In this document: in pieces, positions 55,216-64,000 of the stretch
Layout: each line of letters begins with the position of its first letter
How positions within the stretch are numbered: position 1 is the stretch's first letter
Source of the DNA: Simmondsia chinensis
Lineage: Eukaryota > Streptophyta > Magnoliopsida > Caryophyllales > Simmondsiaceae
DNA: 64,000 nt
NCBI GenBank assembly: GCA_018398585.1
Contig: JAGTTD010000001.1
Location: 5,768,501 to 5,832,500, forward strand
Direction: 5' to 3'
Notes under the pieces: model-generated
The model's database searches: none
What the model saw: the letters and a program-made list of their open reading frames with translations, nothing else
What the model was told of the DNA's origin: nothing
Translations under genes and position numbers: made by a program

Positions 55216-56290
55216 TAGCTGGAGTTTTTTCCTGGTACGCGGCACTTATAAATACCCAAGCGTCTCGTTCTTTGAACCGTTATATTATTGGTGTGCTCGT
55301 CCAATCCCGTTGTTATGTCGACACAGATGACGTTTCTGTCTTCCCTGGTACGCCTACCACGGGGAGGGTTATTCCTCAGTCCTCAGTAGAGTTTCTCTCT
55401 GGTCATCGGAGAATTCTGGGATGTCATGGCGGGTTGGTCCTGTATAGGGAGTTCGACCTGGTCGGCCTGTCCCGCCTTTCTGTGTTTAACCCCGCTACTT
55501 GCTTTTACCTTTTAATGGGGTCCCTAACCGAGGGAGTCTTGGCTCCGCTCATCCAATATCCCATGACGGCCATTCTCGGATGTCGGAGTCCTGCCGAGTC
55601 CTTCGGATTCTTTGTCCATCTGTTGGTTGATGATCACACATCAGAGTACAAATGGGTGTATAAGGGTGAGCTCTATGCCGGGGCGCAGAATTTACTATTT
55701 CAGGTCCCTGCTTGTGTCGATGACGTGATCTTCCTGATGTCAGACTGGGGTCCTTATATTTCGGACCATTCTCCTTTCTATCGCATTTATGCCGTCCGTT
55801 GTAGCATGGTCTTAAATACAGCAGAGTTCCTATTTTTTCTCGTCCCAGGTTCAATGAGGCATTGCTTGGGGTGATGACGCTGGTATATTCTGTTGGGACG
55901 GCCCTTCGACCTTCAGAGCTTCGCTCTGTCTTGTTTTGCTTTGTGGTACCCTTTTAAAAGTGCGGCTGCTTCGCAACCTTCGCGACTTCTCTTCTTGGTT
56001 CCCTTACAGGAGTGTCGAATTAAAGTTTCCGATTCCCAGAGCATTTGGTGGTTTTAACGTAGCCAGGTTTTCTATCACAGGCCAGTATCTAATTATGGCT
56101 TGTGCGGGCGGAATATATCGATGTCGTTTGGATGGACCGGAGCACGGGATTTTGGAGCATTTGGGACAGTATCCATATCGGAGTCTGCTTTCTCTATTTT
56201 CGTACATGGGGACCATTTATCCTGAGTTGTTGGGTCCTGTCTTGCCGTTTAGGACGTGGTGCTAGTCCTTTGTACTTCACTTTTTTTTAG
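55216..56290 (+). pseudogene. Captured F-box-type gene in element C (F-box lost)
   Basis: The frame encodes LNRYIIGVLVQSRCYVDTDD, SVFPGTPTTGRVIPQSSVEF, RILGCHGGLVLYREFD, LSVFNPAT and later VYKGELYAGAQNLLFQVPAC, MSDWGPYISDHSPFYRIYAV, the layout of an F-box-associated region. It is the partner of the gene at 36455-37640, but its N-terminal F-box is replaced by LTR sequence at about 55215. A frame of 264 codons runs from inside the LTR into the gene (55080-55874). The tail continues with VDVVWMDRSTGFWSIWDSI near 56115. No intron is evident. It would not make a normal F-box protein. Confidence 0.65.
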
Positions 56291-57429
56291 TTTTCTTGTT
56301 GGTATTTTTAGGTCTTGTAACTTGTTGTTTTTTGTTGCTTCTAGTGCGGGAAAGTATGCGCCTGTTTGAGGCGTGTTGATGTAATTGGTAACACGGTTTC
56401 CATTTTAATGAATCCGACGCTTCTGGTGTACTTCTACCCTTGTTGTTTTTGACATCACCAATTGCTTTGATTGGTAGTGTATTTTGTGTTGGTTGTAATA
56501 GAATTTGTTCGATAATGATTTTGATTTTTTGGTTTTCTTTTTGCATATCGGTCCGACTTGCTTCGACTTGTGTTTATTTTTACTTTGTTTCATTTTTCTT
56601 TGCCGTATTTTTATTATTGTAATTTTACGTATTTTTGTATTTATTGTACCTGTGTGTGTTGAACTTTTTTCCCAAAAAAAGGTGTTTACTTTTATTAAAT
56701 TTTTCTCCATTCCTTTTTTCTTTCTTCCCCCTCTCTCTCCGTCAACTCCCCCTCAAGCTTTGGTCTCAAAAGGACTCGGCTACCCAGTGCGTATTCCTTT
56801 ATTTTGGGGCATTTAGGGACGAGATGGGACGGTTTTTGAGCAATATTGCTTCTTACCCCGAGGATCTTTGTTGGGGAAGGTTTTTTTATTTTTACCCGAA
56901 TTGGGTCCTTTTTTTTGAGGTGGCTTTGGAAGGGCGCTCGACTCTTAGGGCATGTGTGCCCTTCTGAGGTTGAAATTGTTTTGAGGTTTTTATGTTTTTC
57001 ACCGCGAAGAGGTTTGTGAATGGTGGTTCTTGTTGCTTTTCTTTTTCCTCGGGTACGTTCCAGGTGAGTTTTTTGGTTCCCGTATTTATGTGTTCTGTGG
57101 AAGTGGGCTCAGGGCAGAGATTGATTATCTTTTTCGCTTGGGGCTTGGGTTGGTCGGGTTGTGGTTAGTACGCTGCCCCATTCTCTTCCCTCTTAACCAT
57201 TTGAGGTAAGAGAGCTGAGAGAGGAGATGTCGGGCGGAGTCCTCTTTTGGGTTGAGGATAATGAGTAACCGAGGGGAATGAGGGGATTTTGGAAGCTGGG
57301 TACTCCTCCTCGACAGCCGCGTCTGCCCTTACTGCCACCTACCCTAGTGTTCCAAATACAAGTAAATTTTTTAAGTCTATCATACGTATTTCATTTTCAT
57401 CTTTCTTTTATAGTTTTCTTCCTTCTTGA
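56291..57429. other. Spacer between F-box-type gene and antisense gene in C
   Basis: T-rich spacer with GGCGTGTTGATGTAATTGG at 56369, also found in B at about 37680 and 33915. A stretch with a plus-strand frame around 56820-56960 is not recognised. The part from 57200 to 57429 may hold the promoter of the spliced gene. Confidence 0.45.
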
Positions 57430-59685
57430 TGGAACCCAAGCGGAGTTTTGTGGAGGCTTCTCCTTCTGAGGTTCGGAGCAAGGACACCTAATCTCCCAAG
57501 ACTGAGGGCATTGTCGCGGAGCAGTCAAGACGACATTCCCCGGACGAGAGTTCGCCCTTACAATTTAGGTTCCCCGTGATTTCCCGGATCCGTCAGTTGG
57601 GGACTTTTGTGTCCAGTACCTTAGACGAGGGAGGCGTTTCTGTGATTCACTCTAAGTATTATTTTTCGGATGATTATGAAGTGTGGGGTCCTCAACCAGA
57701 CGATTGTCCGTTATTTTCTCCAAAGGAGGGTAGTTTTTTTATTCCCATACATTCTTTAGAGACAGGCATTCGTTTCCCTCTGCCTCCTTTAGTGGAGCAA
57801 TTGCTCCATCGTTGTAATGTGTGTCCGAGGCAAATTACCCCTAACAGGTTTAGAAATGTGTATGATTTTTCATTTACGTGTTATGTAAATAGTTTTACCA
57901 CTTCCTCTTGGTTTTTGATATTCTTTTTAAAATTAGGTATTTTAGGCATATGACCGCTTTTGAGAGTCGATAGGGTTTTGCCTTTGTGAGACATAGCCCT
58001 ACTAATGTGAAGAATTGGAAGACTAAGTTTGCCTGGATAAAACCTCCTTTTGTCCCGTCATTTTTGACGATGAGGTACGCTGCAACGCCAGCGTTCAGCA
58101 AAAAGGAGCCTCCAAACTTCTCAAGAAAAGCGGATTGTTAGCTAATTTGACAAAAACTCCGTGTAGGGGACATTCGTAGTCTCTAAAGAGCTACTCGAGC
58201 AGGAAATAGTGCTCATTAAGGCCTGGCTTTCCCAAAAGTCTTTTTCAGGTAATTGGTTGCCCCTTTTTGTGTCCCTTCTCTCTTTCTTCTTTCTCTCATT
58301 TTCCTTTTTTTTTTTATTGTTATACGCGTGTTATGTGTGTTTCATTTTTTTTTTTTTTTTAGTTCATCATATTATTCTGAACTTTTCTTCTCATCTCTTT
58401 GTGTATTCTTCAGTGAACGAGCTAGCGAGAGTCGATGTTGCAGGCATGTTTCCGCCATCGAGCCCTTCCGAGGAGAGAGGTCCTACTCCGGCTCCGATCG
58501 TGATTACTTTTCCTGCTGTGGCGCGAAGGAACCTCCCTCGAGAGCTAGGGGTTTAGGTGGCAATCCCTGCTCCGAACCCTTCGGCTAATTCTTCTACCTC
58601 AAGGGCTACAAAACGACCATGCATTCGCCAAGGGGAGGCAGCCTCAAATTCAGACAACGTCTACACATCTCACCTCGAGATGCCGGTTAGTGGCGAAGTA
58701 GTTTTGGAGTTTGTCATCCCGACAGGCATCCTGACTGCTACGATGGGATTCCCCAACCTAGGGGCCATTGGGAGGGTTTCGGTTGCTCCCGAGGCTTTGG
58801 GATCTTCGGGCTCGAATGTGATGGAACCTATTCCCTCTTTTTTCGAAGCTGTTGTAGTGCATCTCCCCAATGCAGGGCGCTCTGCTTCTAGGACGGACCA
58901 TGAGGGGATTTTAGACATTTTTCATGACCCAGGGAGGCTTCCATCTCCTATAGTTCGGAAAGGGAAAGCTGTGGTGATCTTAGACCCATTTACGGTGCGG
59001 GAGGCTTTGGTCAGTATGCTCTGGCTTTTGGGAGAGCTGGTTGCTCCATGATCCCATGCGGTTCTACCTTTTCGGACGACATGGAAGCTTGTTGGGGGAT
59101 GTGCACACGGCACCTCTTGCCTAAGGATACTATTCGCTTGCCCGAGATGTCTACCGAGAATGCACCTATTTTCCTTTCACAGGTAGCTTGTCATGCTTTT
59201 GACGTCTTTCGTGTTACCTTTGACTGTTTTCATTATCTTTTTCTAACTCCTCATTTTCTTTGTGTTGTTTCTTCTTTTGTCAGCTCTTTGCGCGGTCGAC
59301 ATTTGCCGTGTCCAAATGGAGGTAAAAAATGCAGGAGGTTAGGGAGCTATGTTCAGCTAATTTGGTCTTACATGCCTGTGTCATGAAACAACCCACTCGG
59401 CTTCGAGAGCTAGGGCATCATGTGTCAGAGCAGGGTGTTGTTATTTCTCGAGTCCTGGAGCAAGTTGCTCGTGCCGTTGTTGAATGTAAGAGGGGTCCGG
59501 AACTTCAGGATTCTGGTGTTGATGAGTATTGGAAAGGCTTTGACATAGGAGTTAGCCTCACGGTGAGAAAGGCAAAGCTCTTGGAGCCGGGTCTTGAGAT
59601 CCCCTTTCTTCAAGAAGTTTGTCGCTCCGTTTTTGAGGACGTGAAAGGGGGGAGGCTCGACGCGGCGTCTTCATTGGACAATTAG
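57430..59685 (+). pseudogene. Spliced antisense gene of element C (Transposase_28-like), best copy
   Basis: Start chosen at ATG 57430 (MEPKRSFVEASPSEVRSK); a stop follows 20 codons later, otherwise exon 1 runs to 58248. It contains SLETGIRFPLPPLVEQLLHR and CPRQITPNRFRNVYDF, which match the plant domain called 'putative gypsy type transposon' (PF04195). Intron 1 is 58249-58413 (GTAATT...TTCTTCAG), joining SQKSFS to VNELARVDVAGMF in frame. Exon 2 ends at 59182 and intron 2 is 59183-59283. Exon 3 has LRELGHHVSEQGVVISRVLE and ends DAASSLDN at 59685, coiled-coil-like. Other stops interrupt exons 1-3. It is opposite to pol. The biochemical role is unknown. Confidence 0.68.
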
Positions 59686-60329
59686 AAGGCCACTCCCCCC
59701 GCCCCTCCTCAATAGGGCTTCCTTCTGCTCTCTCTCTTTTTACCCTTCCCTTTTGTTTTGTCGAAGGTGAAGGATAGGTTATGATAAGTCTTTTGGTGGC
59801 AGCCTTTTTTTTTTTTTGGTGCTAGTTTTTAGAGGTTCTATCCTTGTTTTCGATGTATTTTTGTGTTTGAAAAGAATGGTTCAACTGGGATGTATTGTGT
59901 AACTTTTTTGGTTATAATACCTATCAATCTTTTTCCTTCCTTTGTTCTTTTGCTCAGCTTTGACTAAGTATTGGTGTTCCTCCTGCCTCAAAGAGGCCCA
60001 CTGCCTTGTGCATTGGCATGTTACCTGTCTCACGCGGGTTTATGGCTTGCATTGCACCTTGCGGGCCCTTGGCTAACGTTGTTGCGTGCGGGCTCTCGGC
60101 TTGAGTTTGCTGGGTGTGGGTTCTCAGCATGTGTTGCTCGTGTGCGCCCACATCTTGTGTTGGCGTCTTTCTCCATCTAGAAGAGGCGTACGGCTTCATA
60201 TGCTGGCTTCTTGCCTGCCTTGAGTGGGCTTACAGCTTGCCTTGCCTCGGGAGGGCTTACAGCTTACGTATCTTATCTACTGCAAGCGGGCTTCTGTCTT
60301 TGAGCATTAGTGCATCACCGGTCACAAAT
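59686..60329. other. Spacer after the antisense gene in C
   Basis: T-rich, then degenerate units with words like CTTGCGGGCCCTTGGC and GGGCTCTCGGCTTG, as in A and B. No gene. Confidence 0.5.
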
Positions 60330-61130
60330 GGGTTAGTTTACCATGGGCGAGACCGACGGGCTTCAAGTGCCTGCTGCGGACGGACCTGCTGACTTACGGG
60401 CTTAGTTTGCCGTGGCAAGACTGACAGGCTTCGAGTTCCTACTGCAAACGAACCTGACAGACTTACGGGCTTAGTTTGCCATGGCGAGGCTGACCGGCTT
60501 TGAGTGCCTGTTGTGGACGGACTTGCAGACTTAGGGGCTTAGTTTGCCATGGGCGAGACCGACGGGCTTCGATTGCCTGCTGCAAACAGACCTTACCAAC
60601 TTACGAGCTTAGTTTGCAGTGGGTGAGAATGATAGGCTTTGAGTGCCTACCGCCGACGGACCTGCAGACTTGCGAGCTTAGTTTGCCATGGACGAGACCG
60701 ATGGGCTTACGGACTTATGGGCTTAGTTTGCCATGGTCGAGACTGACAGGCTTAGAGTGCCCACTGCGGACGAACCTCACAGACTTATGGGCTTAGTTTG
60801 TCATGGGCGAGACCGACGGGCTTCGAGTGCCTATCACAGACGGACCTGCGGACTTACGGGCTTAGTTTGCCATGGGCAAGATCGACGAGCTTCGAGTGCC
60901 TGCTGCAAACGAACCTGATGGACTTACGGGCTTAGTTTGCTATGGACGAGACCGACAGGCTTCAAGTGCCTACTGCAGACGGACCTGAAGAACTTACGGG
61001 CTTAGTTTGGCATGGGCGAGACAGACGGGCTTCAAGTGCCTGCCACAGACAAACCTAACAGACTTACGGACTTAGTTTACAGTGGGCCAGACCGAAGGGC
61101 TTCAAGTGCCCACTGCAGGCAGCCCTTGCG
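60330..61130. repeat. Tandem array of about 69-bp units, element C
   Basis: CTTAGTTTGCC starts at 60401, 60470, 60538, 60608 and 60677, then after a short unit near 60720 continues to about 61070, so the unit is 68-70 bp. Each unit has GGACGGACCTG, GACTTACGGGCTTAG and GGGCGAGACCGACGGGCTTC. It corresponds to the arrays of A and B but with a distinct unit version. Confidence 0.88.
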
Positions 61131-61440
61131 GCTTAAAGGTTTGTATTTGTCCTACCTTGGAAGGGCTTATGGTTTAAACATTTACATTCTCCTGCCTCAG
61201 AAGGACTTACGGTTTAAATGTTTATGTTTCTCTTGCCTCGGAAGGACTTATGGTTTAAATGTGTATTTTTCTCGTGCCTTTGTCGTGCCTTTGAAGGACT
61301 TATGGTTTAAACCTTTATGTTTCTCCAGCCTCGAAAAGGACTTACGGTTTAAACGTTTATGTTTTTCCTGTCTCAGAAGGACTCGCGATTTAAACGTTTA
61401 TATTTCTTCTGCCCCGGAAGGGCTTACGGTTTAACTATTT
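61131..61440. repeat. Second tandem array of about 45-60-bp units, element C
   Basis: Seven units with GCCTCGGAAGGACTTACGG and TTTAAACGTTTATGTTT follow directly on the main array. Short traces of the same word occur in A (TAGGACTTATAACATAGAC near 3880) and B (near 40990), so C amplified a motif already present. Confidence 0.8.
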
Positions 61441-61640
61441 ATGTTTTTGTTTATAGTTAATGATTTATACATTATTTATTATTATTATTTTGGTATGTGT
61501 ATGTTTACTTACTTAATTTCATTCTTTATTTTTAAAATTTTTTTTGTTCGATTTCATTTGGATTGATTTTTTTTTTTTTTTTGATTTTTTGTTTGAGCTT
61601 TTTTTTTTTTTTTTTTTGTATTGTGTTCGATTTTTTTTTA
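61440..61640. other. AT- and T-rich junction where integrase is missing
   Basis: T-runs at about 61570-61582, 61600-61617 and 61631-61639. In A and B the catalytic core of integrase lies at the corresponding place; here it is absent. Confidence 0.6.
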
Positions 61641-61990
61641 AGGCGGGCGAGTAATAAACCGATCATAGAGCCTTGTTGGTCAAAACTTGGTGGCTGAGGT
61701 GTTGTCCGTAAATGCTGTTGTGGGTTTCCCGCAAGATGTACTTCCCTTCTTCTTCTCTGACACACTTCAATAGGGGATAAGAATCTCTTGTATAGGTCCT
61801 CATCAATCAACACAAACCATGATGCCCGCTTTCGAATCTGCTTTGCCTCTAGCTGGTCGTCGGGCAAAGTTCCATTTCTTATGAATTCGACGAGGGGATG
61901 CCACCAATCATTCAAGGACTGAATTTGAGCAACTCCTTTGTGTTGAGGTAAACTTCGGCACGACGTCCAGATCTCTTGAACCCGGATGGC
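61640..61990 (-). pseudogene. Integrase N-terminal remnant of element C
   Basis: Minus strand: NDWWHPLVEFIRNGTLPDDQ, RKRASWFVLIDEDLYKRF, then in another frame LSHQVLTNKAL and SVYYSPAL. This is the linker and the first half of the zinc-binding region. The CxxC half, the catalytic core and the C-terminal part, about 1 kb in A, are deleted. Confidence 0.75.
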
Positions 61991-61999
61991 AGGCTCTAG

Positions 62000-62960
62000 A
62001 CCTTTCTCCTCTATCTCTGAGCTGGCGATTCGGCTTAACTCGTCTATTTTGATGTTCTGGGTTCGTGGTAATGTGGTGAATTTTGAAGAAAGAGAATGTT
62101 TTTACTTCCTCATTCACCATTTCCAAATATTCTTTCATCGCAGCGCTTCTTCCTCCATAAATCCCTTGGACCTATTTGACGACCAGCTGAGAGTCGCTGA
62201 ATACCTCCACCAAGCATGCCCTTGCCTTTCGGGCCGTTCTTAGTCCATGGAAGTGTGCTTCATACTCGGCTTCATTGTTACTAGTCCTGAACTTGAACCT
62301 CAGCGAGTGAGGGAAATGTTGCTTTTCGGGTGAGATGAGTAGAATGCCTGCTCCACTCCCCTGATTCTTGGAAGATCCATCCACGTACAGCTTCCATGAT
62401 CCTTCCGGGGTATCCGTCAATTTGGGGCTTAGTGACGCTAGGTTGGTGAACAAGCATTCTGCTAAGTCGGCTAGAGCTTGTGCTTTGATCGCGGTCTGTG
62501 ACTTGAACAGGATGTCATATTCGGAGAGTTCAACCACCCAGGACAACATTCTTCCTGAGCACTCCAACCGCTGGAGTGATTTTAGTAAGGGCTAGCCGGT
62601 CCGAACCCGGATACGATGCGCCTAGAAGTACGGGCGGAGCTTCCGTGCAGTTATGACAACAACGTAGGCAAGTTTCTCAATGTGAGGGTATCGTATCTCG
62701 GCGTCCCTCAATATTTGACTTATGAAATAGACCAGCAGCTGGAGGCTTTCTTTTTTAGATATTAGTATCGCGCTCACTGTGTCATTCGATGCCAAGATGT
62801 AGAGGATCAAATCCTCTCACGAGATAGGTTTTGACATGATCGGGAGCTTTGCCAAGTGGTCCTTGAGTTCTCGGAGGGCTTAGTCACAAATTTCATCCAA
62901 GTTGAAAATCTCTCTTCCTCGCTGTACCTTAAAGAAGGGGAGAGATCGATCCGCTAACCG
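62000..62960 (-). pseudogene. RNase H and second RNase H of element C
   Basis: The second RNase H (62172-62567) reads WKLYVDGSSKNQGSGAGILL and RTSNNEAEYEAHFHGL, with the first catalytic Asp kept. Preceding it (right, 62622-62810) the standard RNase H reads LYILASNDTVSAILISKKES and EIRYPHIEKLAYVVVITARK, ending KLRPYF. The pair shows the Tat-lineage layout in the least decayed form in the window. Stops near 62600 and 62880 interrupt the polyprotein. Confidence 0.88.
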
Positions 62961-63650
62961 GCTGATGAACGTGTTTAGTGCAGCTAGTCAGCCGATTAGT
63001 TTTTGGATATCCCTTGCTGTCTTTGGGGTTTCCATCCTTAGTATGGCATCTATCTTGGTGGAGTTGGCCTCTATCCCTCTTGTGCTTACAATGAAGCCCA
63101 AAAATTTTCCTTCCGGAATCGCAAACGTGCATTTGTTTGGGTTAAGACACATTCCATAATTTTTAAGTGTTTCCAAAGTTTCTCTCAAGTCAGCCACGTG
63201 ATCGGAGGCCTCCTTGCTTTTTATGATCATATTGTCAACATACACCTCCAAGTTCTTTTCTATCTGCTGCCGAAAGACATGGTTCACCAAGCACTGGTAT
63301 GTGGCTTCGGCGTTTTTCAATTCGAATGGCATGACTCGGAAGCAGTACGTGCCCTGTAGGTGATGAAAGACATTTTTTTTCCTTGTCTTCCGGGTCCATC
63401 GCAATTTGATGATATACGGAGAAGGCATCCAAGAAACTAAACAACGCATTTCCCATTGTAAAGTCGACTAGTTGGTCTATCTTGGGAAGGGGGAATGAGT
63501 CTTTCGGGCAATCTTTATTCAGGTCGGTGAAGTCCACACACACCAGCTCCGGTTTGGCTTCTTCACCAGAACTACGTTTGCTAACCAATCTAGATACAGT
63601 ACTTCTTGTATGAAATTATCCTTCAAGAGCTTTTGTACCTCCTTGCTTAT
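62960..63650 (-). pseudogene. Reverse transcriptase of element C, catalytic box mutated
   Basis: Motifs: DWLANVVLVKKP, DLNKDCPKDSFPLPKIDQL, FLDAFSVYHQIAMDPEDKE, then CFRVMPFELKNAEATYQCLV, LEVYVDNMIIKSKEASDHV and KFLGFIVSTRGIEAN. The YVDDM box reads YVDNM (about 63225-63240): the second of the paired aspartates is Asn. Frameshifts near 63360 and 63560 break the frame. Confidence 0.9.
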
Positions 63651-64000
63651 AACCTTATTCCGCTCGGCACAGAAGTTGTGCTTTTTCTGTTGCACAAGCC
63701 TTTTCTCGGGCGAGATGTTCAGGCAATGGCTGATGATCTGACTATCTATCCCGGGCGTCTCATTCGCAGAATATGAGAAGACCTCCTAGTATTGGCCGAC
63801 CACTTGCTGGATATGGTCTCGCACATCGGTTCCTAGTTACATCCCAATCTGGACTGACTTTCCCGGCTCTGGTTTGACTTCGACAATTTCCTCCGGATCT
63901 CGGCCCATCTTCTCTCCGCTCTCTGTCTCCCCTACTTCGGGCTCATCTTGGGTGTAGCAACACCAGTGAGCTCTTTGCTGAAAACCTCTCACTGTCACGA
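63650..64000 (-). pseudogene. Protease-RT linker of element C, cut by the window edge
   Basis: Minus-strand coding-like sequence with VISKEVQKLLKDNFIQEV before RT and a glutamate-rich stretch near 63860-63930, as in A and B. The protease itself lies beyond 64000. Confidence 0.65.

Larger units (their letters stand above)
54982..64000 (-). mobile_element. Tat-lineage Ty3/gypsy retrotransposon, element C (partial)
   Basis: The left end starts TGTTTTCGTACAAG at 54982, likely flanked by TCCAT. From left to right: truncated 3' LTR, F-box gene (plus), spliced antisense gene (plus), tandem arrays, then minus-strand integrase end, two RNase H domains, RT and protease, leaving the window at 64000. 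The order matches B. Gag and the 5' LTR lie outside. Confidence 0.86.

Noticed and set aside
60330..61130. Regularly spaced repeats considered as a CRISPR array
   Set aside because: Units are contiguous and diverged over their whole length with no unique spacers, in plant retroelement context.

Overview
The window is nuclear DNA from a repeat-rich plant, almost certainly a flowering plant. I see no intact single-copy host gene. Almost everything is transposable element, mostly decayed and nested. The element types fix the kingdom: Tat-lineage Ty3/gypsy retrotransposons with a second (archaeal-type) RNase H, a chromovirus, L1-type LINEs, a CACTA DNA transposon with TNP2 and TNPA-like genes, a short hAT element, a large non-coding LTR element and a remnant that looks like copia. 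The species cannot be named from this sequence.

Layout. (1) About 510-10073: Tat-type element A, pol on the minus strand, running off the left edge, with its 5' LTR at 9188-10073. (2) About 10090-28391: an L1-type LINE on the minus strand (LINE1). It is split by a 12.1-kb CACTA element (12179-24322, target duplication ATA). A second, 5'-truncated LINE on the plus strand (25862-28391) lies beside it with a poly(A) tail and an imperfect 16-bp target duplication. (3) 28708-47797: Tat-type element B, bounded by target duplication ACTAT. A chromovirus (29129 to about 33000) sits inside its left LTR, a 686-bp hAT element sits inside its integrase, and its 3' module is partly duplicated. (4) 48447-54358: a 5.9-kb LTR element with no recognisable genes, target duplication AATAC. 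(5) 54982-64000: Tat-type element C, running off the right edge.

The most interesting feature is the region between pol and the 3' LTR of the Tat-type elements. On the strand opposite pol there is a spliced gene: exon 1 resembles the plant 'putative gypsy type transposon' domain (Transposase_28), and exon 3 looks coiled-coil. Its splice sites sit at matching places in A, B and C, and in C the frame stays open across the first junction. Next to it, in B and C, is a second gene on that same strand that I read as a captured F-box gene: an F-box in B, and an F-box-associated region in both. Between these genes and pol lies a tandem array of 66-69-bp units. Antisense ORFs and 3' tandem arrays are known in the Tat lineage; a captured F-box gene beside a spliced antisense gene is, to my knowledge, worth following up.

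No copy could move by itself as it stands. Each of the three Tat-type copies has a different substitution in the reverse transcriptase YVDDM box, reading frames are broken many times, and C has lost its integrase core. The nesting gives a relative history: LINE1 is older than the CACTA element inside it, and element B is older than the chromovirus and the hAT element inside it.
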